A DNA stretch of 29,522 bases, taken from Vitrella brassicaformis (Eukaryota > Sar > Vitrellaceae). This document shows positions 1 to 9,503 of the stretch, piece after piece. Location of the stretch: assembly GCA_001179505.1 (NCBI GenBank), contig CDMY01000331.1, forward strand, positions 88,514 through 118,035, in the 5' to 3' direction. A program made the position numbers and the translations under genes. Each line of letters begins with the position of its first letter. The first letter of the stretch is position 1. The notes beneath the pieces are model-generated. The model did no database searches. It saw only the letters and a list, made by a program, of their open reading frames with translations, and was not told where the DNA came from.

Positions 1-219
1 TGCGATCGTGCTGACATACACACAGACACACACACGCACAAAGGAAAGAATGCGTTGCGGACACTCAGGTGGATGGATGGATATGCGCACCTTGAGTGTC
101 GCGACGAACTCGTCTTCGAAGTACTTGTTGGGGTAGATGGACGCACCACCCTGACAATCACACACCACACAGCAGAGAGAGTGTGCATACCCTCTCCCCC
201 TCTCTCCCTCTCCCTCTCC

Positions 220-253
<34 letters not shown>

Positions 254-718
254 TCATGGTGGTGTGTGTACCTTCCCCGTGCCCGTCGGGTCGCCTCCCT
301 GGATCATGAAGCCCTTGATGTTCCTACACCATACACACACAGACACATAGACACATAGACATACAGACAGTCAGTCAGTCAGAGAGCTTGATGCCATTAC
401 ATTCATCAGACAGCATCTTACGTACCTGTGGAACTTGGTGCCATTGTAGTAGCCACTCGCCGCCAAAGCCAGGAAGTTCTGTGAACAACACACAGATCAG
501 ATCACGCACCGTGTGACGAACATGGATCCATGTGTGTGTTCGCCCACCCCACCGCACCTTGCAGCACTTGGGCGCCTGGTGACAGAACAACTCAACCTGC
601 GAAACAGACAGACAGACAGAAACAACAACACGTTGATGGTGAGCATGGCCACTCATGAGTGATGGAATGTGTGTATGACCTTCAGATCTCCAAGATTCGT
701 CTTGATTGTCACCGACAT
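1..718 (-). CDS. PPIL3: PPIL3-type cyclophilin (peptidyl-prolyl cis-trans isomerase), 3' part outside window
   Basis: This is the N-terminal part of a cyclophilin, an enzyme that isomerises Xaa-Pro peptide bonds; PPIL3-type members are usually spliceosome-associated. Six exons read on the minus strand: 718-680, 596-558, 478-426, 323-272, 150-91 and 10-1 (cut by the window edge). They join without frame breaks at GT-AG introns. The product starts MSVTIKTNLGDLK and continues VELFCHQAPKCCK, NFLALAASGYYNGTKFHR, NIKGFMIQGGDPTGTGK and GGASIYPNKYFEDEF. The catalytic block FHRNIKGFMIQGGDPTGTG is intact, including the Arg of FHR and the Phe-Met-Gln residues of the active site. The start matches the usual PPIL3 N-terminus with no targeting sequence, so the protein is probably nuclear or cytosolic. 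It is transcribed divergently from MORN1, with about 160 bases between the starts. Only about the first 84 residues are visible. Confidence 0.93.
223..250. repeat. (TG)n microsatellite in PPIL3 intron
   Basis: Uninterrupted TG dinucleotides inside the intron between exons 4 and 5 of the cyclophilin gene, preceded by a CTCTCCCT tract. Confidence 0.9.
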
Positions 719-877
719 TTCTCCCCCTCCTTGCCCCTTTTTTCTCGCGCTTGCGAGCTCAGCGATCGGCACCTCACCGCCCTTTTGTCATTGCCGAGCG
801 TCGTTCTCGGCCTGCCGGACACCCTCAGCTGTGACCCTACTGGCTGCAAACACCGATCTCTCCTGAACGAGGCCGCG
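719..877. promoter_or_regulatory. Divergent intergenic region, PPIL3 / MORN1
   Basis: These 159 bases separate the divergent start codons of the cyclophilin and MORN1, so they must hold both promoters or a bidirectional one. Related sequence lies upstream of MORN2 (about 9290-9500) and, on the minus strand, of MORN3 (about 16050-16220). The shared parts are a pyrimidine-rich stretch, a GAGCTC core and a CTTTTTGCCAT-like block, which here reads CTTTTGTCATTGCC. Conservation among three copies suggests a functional promoter, but recent duplication alone could also explain it. No TATA box is evident. Confidence 0.5.
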
Positions 878-1542
878 ATGTCTGTCACCTCAAGCAGCAC
901 CATCACAGCGGAGATGCTGCAAAACATCATAGACGGTACGCACATGACCCAACATGGACCCCTGAGGGTGTCATTGCCATTCTTTCTGCTCTTCCTCTGC
1001 GTTCAGACAATCGCCGTTCGGTGAACCTCCTTCTGGAGCAGTATGAGAAGCGGATTGCGAGACTAGAGGAAGAGCTGAGGGAGATGCGGGGGCGCCAGGC
1101 ACAGAATGACCGCATCACGCCCCGTACGATTGTCTATCAAGGTGGTCTGTATCACGGCATCGTGGTCAACGGAGTGCCCGAGGGGATGGGAGCGCTGCGG
1201 TCGATTGACGGGGACAACAAGATCTATGCGGGCGAGTGGAGGAACGGCAAACGGCACGGCAAAGAGAAAGCATACTACGACTACTGCGGTGATGTGCTGT
1301 GGTTTGAGGGGGAATGGCGAGAGGGCCGGGCCCACAGCGGCACCCTCTTCCCTGACGCCGACTGGCATGGAGCGAAGAATCCTGACGGCAGCCCTCAGTA
1401 TCCCGTCACGCCCATTCGATGGCAGGCCGGACAGAAGATACCCGACACCAGCCTGCGTCCACCGTATGGGACGAAGCTGCATAAGTGGCTGCAGGATCGG
1501 GGTGTGTCGGGGTATTTCCCTGCTGGTGCCCTGTGGAAGTGA
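878..1542 (+). CDS. MORN-repeat protein MORN1, short form
   Basis: Two exons, 878-935 and 1007-1542, join in phase 1 (GAC G / AC AAT) to give 197 residues. Exon 1 encodes MSVTSSSTITAEMLQNIID, the N-terminal tag shared by this local family. Exon 2 opens with a charged coiled coil (about residues 25-50). A GGLYHG core and MORN units follow, such as IYAGEWRNGKRHGKEKAYY and WFEGEWREG. The protein ends with the family C-terminal block (TPIRWQAGQ, then DRGVSGYFPAGAL). MORN repeats bind membranes or scaffold cortical structures, but no specific role can be assigned. MORN4 and MORN5 carry many more repeats, so this copy appears to have lost its central MORN units in frame. The upstream frame is open, but the start was chosen by homology to MORN2. 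No stop or frameshift is visible. Confidence 0.85.
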
Positions 1543-2049
1543 GTGGGTCTCTCGTGGCTGGCTGGCTGCATTTTCGGATGGCTGCATACAGACACACAGA
1601 TAGACAGAAAGGGAGAAGCCTCTGCAATCTCTCTGTCTTGCGGCTGTTTTCATGGATGTGTGCTCATGGCTGGTAGACTGTCGGCCCGTGTGTGATGGGT
1701 GGCACTGGGATGGTGAGTCGGTCTCTTTTGTCTTGTCTGTCGGCTCGGCTGACTGTCAGTCATTTCCAATGAATATGGGTGTTAGTTTGCACTGAGTGAG
1801 TGGCCGACAGTTGCTAAGTCTGTGTGCTTGTGAGAAATGGGACGTGAAATGTGACATTAAGGGACATCATATAGCCAATCACATCGGCAGCCATTAAGGG
1901 ACACTTACGTATGAGACCAACATACACAAAAGTCCAGCACATGCACATACAATGCGATGGGTCCATGTGCGTGAGGCCACACGGCCGTCAATGCAAGCAC
2001 ACAGGTCGATAGACCGACAACATAGCGCCCAGCAAGACAAAAGACACTC
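1543..2049. other. Intergenic: 3' flank shared with MORN2 and MORN3
   Basis: No gene seen. The first 350 bases match the 3' flank of MORN3 in inverted orientation (about 14450-14910) and partly that of MORN2 (10767-11180). Shared stretches include GAGAAGCCTCTGCAATCTCT and a block around GACGTGAAATGTGACATTAA. The match runs beyond any coding sequence, so the duplicated units included 3' untranslated or intergenic DNA. No clear polyadenylation signal was identified. Confidence 0.6.
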
Positions 2050-2055
2050 ACAATC

Positions 2056-2950
2056 TCAGTCGCGGATCATCAGGCAGTGCATGGACATCCGCAGAGTGCA
2101 TCTGTGAATGCAGGGCATCAGGATGGCCGAGATGACGCCCTGGACAGCTAAAGGCCAGAACAGATTCCAAATGCGCAGAAACTCCTGCCATGTTTGTCCG
2201 TGTGGTATGCCGTCGACTGTCTTGCCATTATAGCAACCATGGCACCGTCCCTTGCTGTCATAGATGGCCAGGTTGGTGATGTGGCCCTCGCCTTTCATCT
2301 GTCCCTCAGCCCGCTGACCCTCATAGCACATACCGCCTCCTCGCTGTACTATCGACCGGCCGTGTCCGTGTTGCCGTCATGCTGGACTTAAGTCGCCCTC
2401 GTAAACCATCCAGCCGTCATGCGGAAACCTTCTTTGTTGCGCAGCTGGCATGGCACGTATTCCTTCCGACGTCCATGCCGTTTGCCGGTCTACCATTCAC
2501 CAAGTGTGTAGATGACAGAGCCGTCGTATGTGCGCAAGGTGCCGGTGCCGTGGGGCTGCCCATCATAGACGGCCTTCATCCTTCGTGTCGGTTGTATCTT
2601 CGTCCCAAGTAAGGCTGCCCATCGTGATGGTGTTGGCCTCCAGCTACCAAATACGGCTCTCCAGATCACCGTGACGCTGTCTGCCGCCATCTCTCTCGGC
2701 TCGGCTCTGAGCCCATCCTCCAGCTCCTACTGCAGAACCCTCGTTTAGCCATTCATTCCTCTCAGCTCGCCATGCCTCCCTATCGGGGCTCGGTGTCTTG
2801 CCTCCATCTCCTGTATTTATCTCGTGTGCTGGGCGGCGAGCGCCTGTTGTGAGCTCCGCAGCTGCTGCATGTTGTCGGCATGGGCCACAGTGAAGGCGCT
2901 TGATAGCGATTGGAAGATAGGGCGGCGTCGTGGTGAATGGCAGATCCGCA
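2056..2950 (-). pseudogene. Decayed MORN-repeat gene
   Basis: Minus-strand fragments resemble MORN4 in the same order but in different frames and with stops. They include YDGQPHGTGTLRTYDGSVIY (about 2575-2510), TGKRHGRRKEY just after a stop, and MCYEGQRAEGQMKGEGHITN (about 2331-2270) followed by GKTVDGIPHG. MORN4 has the near-identical YEGQRADGEMKGDGRITN. Upstream, around 2760-2900, remnants such as SAFTVAHADNMQQL and RAERNEWL look like the degraded N-terminal coiled-coil exon and resemble the relic at 8400-8900. No continuous reading frame can be built, so this is a pseudogene. Its closest local relative is MORN4. The left boundary is uncertain, as homology fades near 2100. Confidence 0.75.
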
Positions 2951-2954
2951 CACA

Positions 2955-3442
2955 CTACGCCTTAAGAGGCTGCTTTCGGCTCTGGTTCTTGTCCGCACCC
3001 TTCTGTCGGCCGGGTCGCTGTCTGACCTCACCCACAGCTCCTTCCTCCGCGTCAGCCTTGGGTTCCGGCGAAGGATCGGACACATGGGACGATGCAATCG
3101 TCGACGCAGGAGCATCCTTCAAGCATTGCTTCCTGAGACAAACGACAGTAGACACGTTTCTTTCTTTCCGCTTTGACTGCCTTGGTGGTACGTGCCTGAC
3201 CTCTCGTCGTCCCATTTCCTCTGCAGGCGGCCGTACAGGTCCACGCCGGCTGCGAACGAGAACTCAGACTTGATGTCGCCGTTGGGCTTGAGACCGCAAG
3301 CAATCACTGACAGCTGCGAATGTGACAGCCCAGAGAAGTCGGGCGGGGTGATGTCGCTCCAATGCTCCGGGGAGAGCTGACGGAAACCTTTTTCGACTTT
3401 CCTGACCAGCTCGGAGGTGTCCTTCGAACCGCCCGCACCCAT
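2955..3442 (-). CDS. Small protein with N-myristoylation signal, unknown function
   Basis: Exon 1 is 3442-3201 and exon 2 is 3132-2955, joined across a 68-base GT-AG intron in phase 2 (AG / G gives Arg). The product is 139 residues. It begins MGAGGSKDTSELVRKVEKGF, which fits the N-myristoyltransferase consensus (Gly2, Ser6, Lys7), so membrane attachment is likely. Residues 10-80 are mixed hydrophobic and charged with aromatic positions (HWSD, FSGL, DLYGRLQRKW). The C-terminal 58 residues are Ala/Glu/Lys/Pro-rich and probably disordered. I recognise no family. It is divergent from gene A, with 124 bases between the starts. Reading through the intron gives a different 107-aa product, but the spliced form has better splice sites and a plausible tail. 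No copy exists beside gene B. Confidence 0.6.
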
Positions 3443-3566
3443 GGCTGTTCAAGGTCACTTTTCCTTGGCGAGCTCAGGAGCAGTCGCCTAGGGTGCTGCA
3501 TGAAACCGCTGCTGCTGGGGTCTGGGGAGGAGGGACCACTGAGTCCAACACGGTCTTGTGCCTGAG
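3443..3566. promoter_or_regulatory. Divergent promoter region, myristoylated protein / gene A
   Basis: Only 124 bases separate the two start codons, so the genes probably share a bidirectional promoter. The segment contains GCATGAAACCGCTGCTGCTG, and a closely similar string (GTGAAACCGCTGCTGCTCGG) lies at about 25758-25778 upstream of MORN5. Its meaning is unknown. No TATA element is clear. Confidence 0.4.
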
Positions 3567-6500
3567 ATGGCGGAGACGCCGGGCAGACGGAAGAAGCGGC
3601 GTGTCGGTGATGCTGCCGATGAAGATCTGCCCGACAACGATGAAGATCTGCAGGTCACCACCGCCCTCCCTGCCCTCCCGCTGCACATCAGCGGCCAGGC
3701 CTACCTCAAGCGACAAGACGACTGTGCGCCGCTCTTTCGGTCGAGTAGGAAAGCCCTCACGCCGCCCGTCGTCCAGGGCAGTGACTGTGTGCTGGTGGAC
3801 GGCCTGTTTGAGGCCGTGTGGGCCTTCCCGCATGTCGATGTCACCGAGGAGGTGGTGAGAGAGCCGGGGAATCTGTTCATCGGCGACAGAAGGCTCCACT
3901 TCGACGACATCAGGTGGGCGGCCGAATGTGTCACTGAAGGCAAGTCAATCTGCGTATCTGTGTGTGTGTGTGTGTGTTTGCAGTGGCGAGAGGCACACGC
4001 TGTGTCGTGTGTGCGGCACACACGGGAGGGCGGCTGACGACTTCATTACACAACACTACACCAAATCGACAAGTAAGTGACGCGGCAGCACTCTCTGTGC
4101 CATGATGTGTCTGTCTTCACTGTGTGTGTGTGTGTGTCACTTATTAAGGTTGCTGGCAGTGTGTAATGGAGAAGCTGATCACGCCATTCTGCATGGCACA
4201 ACATAACACACCGTAAGCCGACCACATGACGATGTGTACATGGCTGTCCATTCTTGCTTTGCTGTGTGGCAAATCGTCAATCAAGTGGCCCCACTGGCCC
4301 ACAGCCACAGCCATTCACAGCACCAGTGCTGTCACATCCACCTGTCGCCGACAGCCATTCGCCAGGTGGCTGCATGCAGCCAACATCGGCTCTTCCCGCA
4401 CAGCTGCTACCCCAGCTGCAGCCACCGGTGAGAATATTGCCAGCGCACAAACACACATCGTCCTATACAATCGATGCTGTCTGTCTGTCTGGCTGTTGGT
4501 TCAGTTTGCGAAGCAGCTGCGAGGGCTTGATGACCTCAGCAGGGTGCTCAGGAGTCAGCTGCAGCTGGTGGACGACCAGAGGCGCCAGGCACTCAATCTC
4601 TTCGCCACGCCAAACAAATCACAGGCATGTTATGGGACCCTAGCTCTCATACACACACATTCGTCTCTCTCTCTCTCCCTCTGTCTGTCCGTTTGTCTGT
4701 CTGTCTGTCTCTCTGTCTGTCTGTCAGGCTGTTGAGCAGAATCTGCGTGTGTGGCAGAGCATCGTCGACAAACACCCCCAGGCCACCAGCCAGACATTTT
4801 CCGCACTCGCCGCCCCTGCAGCAAAGAAACTCCGCATGATACAGGCCCTGCTGGAGACGGCAACAGTGAGAACACGGGACGGCACAGTAATCCCTTTACT
4901 GAGGAGGCTGTCCGGTGTGTGTGCAGGATGGTCTTTGCCTCGAGGGCATTCCCGAGGTGCTGTGGCTGAGCGACAGCGATCGCACCGGCATCGGTAAGAA
5001 CGCAAAAAGAAGAAGCCATCTCAGTCGCCTCACCTGTCTGTCTGTCTGTCTGGTTTGGTCTGCAGGTGGTTATCTGGGCTTCGTCGAGTGCGTCCGGTGT
5101 CTCTCGGGTGTCAGCACGGCGATCGCGTCGATCGCCGATAACCCCAAGATGCATCCCATCCTGCTGCTAGAGAGTCCCAAACGTCACACGCGCGCCCCCC
5201 AAGGGGTCCATAAGAAGTGGAAAGGTGAGGAGAGCGCAACACAGCACGGCAGTCGACTCATTGTCGGTCCTTTTTCTGTGTGTCATGGTGGATCCTCCAG
5301 AGGTGCTTTTCAGCACGAACAGCATTCGGGTGTTGATCAAGAGCGGTACGTATCATATGGGCAGACAACTGCTCGAGGCTGCCGCTGCAAGCGTCACTGA
5401 GGTCATTGTCGACAAAACGGCCGAACGCAGAAGCTCTGGTGATATCGTGTCGCGGGTCGTCACCGTCGCCCTGCTCGAGGCTGCCGCTCCAAACGTCACC
5501 GGGATCACTGTCGACACGACCGCCGACCGCACGACACAGTGCATTTCGATCGCAGAGCGCAGTACTTTGAGTTTCCCGCGGCTCGTCAAGGCCGTCGTGA
5601 GGCGTGAGTGGGGGGAGGTGATGCAGCGGCAGATCGATGGGAAGCAGGTCTACAAGATGCCCGCCCTGGCCCACTTGAGCGTCGAGTGGCCTGCACACGG
5701 GGGGCTGACGATGCTCATAGGGGTGACTGGCGGCCTGCGGTCACTCCATCTCCTCAACCAGGTCGGTGGGATGGGAGGAAATGCGGCCATGGTCTGATGC
5801 ATGGATCGTCCGTGTCGTTTTCCTACCAGATGTCAGCTGATGGTCGTCCCAGTTTCACTCTCTTCGGGGCAGTCGCCGAATCGCTGCGAGGGACGCCCTC
5901 TCAGGCCACCATCAGGTCACTCACGGGGGCCATCCATCTCACCACATACCCAAAGGCTCCCTCATTTAGCGGCCTCGAGTGCTTGGAGGTTGCGATACCG
6001 GGGATACTCAGCCAAGCCAACAGCGTGCAGGTGCGAAACTTCCATATGGCTACGTACACGGGTGTGTATCTTGATGTGGATATGTATTATTGTCTTAGAA
6101 GTTGCACAAGCTCCGAAGCTCGTGGCTGGCCAAGGGCGCGAAGGAGCTGTACCACATTGGAGAGATGGACAACCGACGCCTTCGCCTCGTCCAGGAGGCA
6201 ACGCGCGAGTGCCCCGCCCCCGTTCACATCCACTTGCCGCTGATCGGCAGGTCAGAGGAGCTGGCAGGCACTCGATCGACCCTGCACTTCCTGGCGGCGA
6301 GCGCCACACGAGTCAGCCTCTTCCCCTACCTCCTCGACACTCACGCGACCGGCGCGAACGAGCTCTATGGCCTCTCCTTCAAGCAAGCGGCTGATCTCTT
6401 CGTCGCATTTCCGCCGGGCATGACGGACCGTGACGCCCGCCATCCCCTGCCGGAGTGGGTCGTCGACAACGCGTCATCGATGTTCACTGAGGCCAAGACA

Positions 6501-7109
6501 CTTCACGTGGCGCACGGCAGTGGGCCAGCGGGAGTGTCGCTGTATGATGGAGGGGCAGACAAGGTCATTAGGCAGCTGCCCCGCCTTTCGCATGTCATTC
6601 ACACAGTGCGGGTCACGTTCCCTTCGCAAAACGTACTTGTGCCGCTGGTGTGGGCGGGGCTGAAGCACTGCGCTCTAGAGAGCGGGCCTCTCCGCGTGGT
6701 CGTGGAAGTGCTTGCGAGCGCTCGGCCGTCGCGGGTCGGTTTTTTCTTGCCTGTCTTTCACTGGCAGACTGTAGAAGAGGAGTCACATGAGCTTGAGGCG
6801 GTGCTGAAAGCCAGGGTGAGGAAAGTGACGGTGGTTCTCAATGTGCGTCATGAGAGAGGGGCGGGCAACCAGCAGCAGCCGCCCGCATTCCCGTCGCATT
6901 TTTCGTGTGTGTCCTCTTTTTCGCCCACTGCATGGTCACTCTTGACGCGATTTCACAGAGTTAAAAAGGTGTGTCTAAGGGTGGGCGAAGGGGTGTCATG
7001 TGACAGGGACATGCTTCTGGCGTGTCTGCGGGGGCTGGGGTTCGCGGGCTACTCGATAGTCAGGGATGTCAGTGACGACAACACAATGGTCTTCCAGAGA
7101 GGCCGGTGA
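3567..7109 (+). CDS. Gene A: zinc-finger plus leucine-rich-like protein, lineage-specific
   Basis: Eleven exons: 3567-3913, 3984-4072, 4149-4212, 4355-4427, 4505-4624, 4728-4865, 4927-4993, 5066-5224, 5301-5761, 5830-6030 and 6099-7109. They total 2730 bases (909 aa plus stop). A basic RRKKRR (residues 7-12) suggests nuclear entry. Residues 123-164 carry C-x2-C-x2-H-x10-H-x6-C-x2-C-x9-C-x3-H, a likely two-zinc finger. Residues 192-277 are helical and charged. From about residue 354 there are leucine/valine repeats, including two tandem LLEAAA-x2-VT-x3-VD units, then a long hydrophobic-patterned C-terminal half in one 336-codon exon. No catalytic motif is recognised; a protein-interaction role is inferred. 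The third intron acceptor (exon 4) is the least certain join. The fifth intron appears to use a GC donor (CAG/GCATGT). Paralogue B confirms most joins because exons of 89, 159, 461 and 201 bases have identical lengths there. Confidence 0.8.
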
Positions 7110-8399
7110 CGTGTTTGTGTGTGTGTGAGGGCAGTGAGTTGATGGACAGCCTGTAGCTTAGCTGCTCGTGGCGCTGGGAGGTGAATGCGGGGCGGTGGGG
7201 CTTCGTGTGTGGCTTTGTTGACTGCTGTACGATCTGCTGCACTGAGCAGTGGATATGTCGAGGGAGATGATCGGTGATTTTTCCGCCTCAAGAGGCGCGT
7301 GTGTGTGTGCTCTCTCTGCTGTCCTTCGACCACTTCTCGTGCTGCGTGAGTGCTGTGTGAGCCGTACAAGCCACATAGAGCTGTCGTGGCTCGACGTGTG
7401 CCTGCCTGCCGTGGTGCTGTCTTTCTGCATGTGGGGTCTATCTGATACTTGCTGTCTATTTGTCGCTTCCAGCTTTGTGTCCGAGAGAGGGGTGGGGGTG
7501 GGGGGGTGTGAGGAGAGCATGGTGGCCGATGGTGTGGTGTGTGCCCATGTGTGAGGCCAGCGATGGTATGGTTGTGCTTCTGGTGCTGATGGCTTTATTG
7601 CCATGAGTGTATTCTACTGCTGATGAGCTTTCCTGTGGTGATTTTACATTGATCGGTGTGTGTCTGTCTGTCGTCCTGCGTCCCGTCTGTCCGCGGTTTG
7701 ATGGCTGCACTGTGTGAGCAATGACACACCTGCTGCCATTACGCCGTAGAGTGATAGGACGAAGGCCAACAGACAAAACACGCCCTGCAGTCTACAAACT
7801 GACAGCAAAGACAGCTCTTGCGTCTCTGTCGTTGTGTCTTGCTGTCGTGATTCTGGATGAATGGATGAATGGATGGATGGATAAGTGCGGTGCGTGCCAA
7901 TTCACCTGCTTGTTGCCATCTGGGTGTTCGTACAAACACAGATCGAGTCGTACAAATGCAAACAAACAACACAAAGCTGTTGTGCCCTTTTCGTTTTCTT
8001 TTTCGTTTTTCCTCGTAGCTTAGTTACCGACTCGCTCAGTCAGCCTTTTCCATCGCGGACGGGGCCTTTTGTTTACTCACACGTGGTGGTGCCTGTCGGT
8101 TGCTATTTGTTTGCTCCCCGCTGTGTGCTTTGCTTTCTGTGTCCCCGCCAAATCGGCGATGCACTTTTCGGTCTCAATCACAGTTTGATCGCAGTTGACT
8201 GAATGCTACGCACACACGCATTGATGGACCGATGACAGAGACAGTCACATAGATAAAAGGCAATCACGATCCGTCTTCGCAGACAGAGAGACCCACCGAC
8301 ACGCAAACCCGTCGGCACCCGACTCACACACACACAGTCAGACGCTCACAAATGCCGTGACAGACCCTGCTGCTGCAGCCACTCGTACAATGTGGGGGC
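7110..8399. other. Intergenic, no gene seen
   Basis: Open frames here are short and lack family resemblance or convincing splice structure. The sequence is TG- and CTGT-rich at first and then mixed, with simple stretches such as GATGGATGGATGG near 7866. The downstream part of the A arm lies here, but it has no clear counterpart in the shorter B-MORN3 interval (16048-16651), so the arms differ by an insertion or deletion. Confidence 0.5.
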
Positions 8400-8900
8400 T
8401 TCCCAGCGATTCTTTCTTCGGGAATGGGTGTGATGGGGCTGCCTTGTCACACATCCATTCGCCAACACAGCACCATACTAGTAGTAGGCCTTTCCCTGGC
8501 CGTGCCGCGCGTCGTCCTTCCAATGGCCGTCATAGATGACCCTGATGCCGCGTCCAGTGAGCACAGCACGCCCATCCCGCCGGGCACTCCATTAGCCACC
8601 GCCGTAGTAGAGACCTCCATGCTAAACGATCGACGGAGTGTGGCATTCATCGTAGGCCTTCAGCTTCGCCTCAGCCTTCATGCAAACACACAATTGCTGG
8701 CTGACGTGTATGTGTGACCTCCTCGCAGCGTCGCTTCCATCCGTCCCTCTACGCCTTGTACTCGTCTCGCTGCTGCCTGATGTCATTGACGAGGACTGCT
8801 GGTCCTCCATCTGCTTCTGGATCATCTCCATGTCGACCGCAGTGAAGGCGCTCGACTGGCCGGCGTCTGATAGGGCGTCGCTGTAGGCGGCCATCGTCAG
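8400..8900 (-). pseudogene. Decayed MORN-repeat gene
   Basis: Minus-strand fragments of the family remain. SDALSDAGQSSAFTAVDMEM (about 8880-8820) resembles the N-terminal remnant of the relic at 2056-2950. After it come GGLYYG, VANGVPGGMGVLCSLD and IYDGHWKDDARHGQGKAYY, spread over two frames and broken by stops (about 8625-8480). Intact relatives read GGLYYGTVVNGVPQGTGVLRSLDG in one frame. Frameshifts, stops and missing repeats make this a pseudogene. It lies immediately upstream of, and opposite to, the cyclophilin relic and MORN2. Confidence 0.7.
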
Positions 8901-9147
8901 CAGCAGGAGCGGGAGATCAGTTCGCCTGGTGCAGCTGACAGAGGGCGAGGCACATGAATCGTGTGTTGTGTGCTGGTTGGATGCCCACCATTGGCGCAGG
9001 CGCATCTGCCGTCCTCTACTCGAGTGGTGTGCTCCCTCTTGCGCACGCACCTTGCCGTCACTGCAGACACACACAGTCACACAACATGCAAGGCAGCTGT
9101 GGCATTGACTCATCGAATTTCACACATGTGCCCTCGTATGTGTCCAC

Positions 9148-9276
9148 CTTGCAGCACTTTGGCGCTTGCTGACAGAACAGCTCAATCTGTGAAGCCCAAA
9201 CACACAAACACCGACACAAAGATGGTGACGGATGGGAACACCTTGAGATCTCCGAAATGTCTTGATTGTCACCGAT
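9148..9276 (-). pseudogene. Cyclophilin (PPIL3) relic, first two exons only
   Basis: Minus bases 9186-9148 form a 39-base open exon, IELFCQQAPKCCK, flanked by CAG and GTGGAC. It matches exon 2 of the PPIL3 gene at the left edge (VELFCHQAPKCCK), with the same length and the same splice positions. Bases about 9275-9240 match exon 1 (TCGGTGACAATCAAGAC, then GAGATCT), but the ATG is lost and there is a small deletion. No later exons follow. It lies upstream of MORN2 exactly as PPIL3 lies upstream of MORN1, so it is a duplicated fragment of that pair. Confidence 0.82.
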
Positions 9277-9503
9277 CTGTTTCCCCTTGCCTGCTTCGTT
9301 TCCTGTTTCCTTTTTATACTGAGCTCGCACGGCGGATCACACCCGTGTTGCCTTTTTGCCATCCCCGGGCGCCGCTGTTGACCTGCCTGTGGCCCCCAGC
9401 TGTGCCTTTTTTGATTGCCATCGGCGATCTGTCCAAAATGAGCCGCCCTCCCGCCGCTCCGACGAGGGGCGGAAGACCTGCGCCATTTATCCCTCCTGCC
9501 GCG

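Noticed and set aside
55-350. Overlapping plus-strand frames with CVCVCVCV runs
   Set aside because: They are translations of the TG repeat and of antisense cyclophilin exons. The cyclophilin on the minus strand explains the region.
5608-6394. Two long plus-strand frames of about 200 codons each across 5608-6394
   Set aside because: They read across gene A introns and exons in other frames. The spliced frame matches paralogue B and is preferred.
7110-8399. Search for tRNA, transposon ends or target-site duplications to explain the inverted duplication
   Set aside because: No cloverleaf-like sequence, terminal inverted repeats, long terminal repeats or reverse transcriptase or transposase fragments were visible by eye here or at other arm boundaries.
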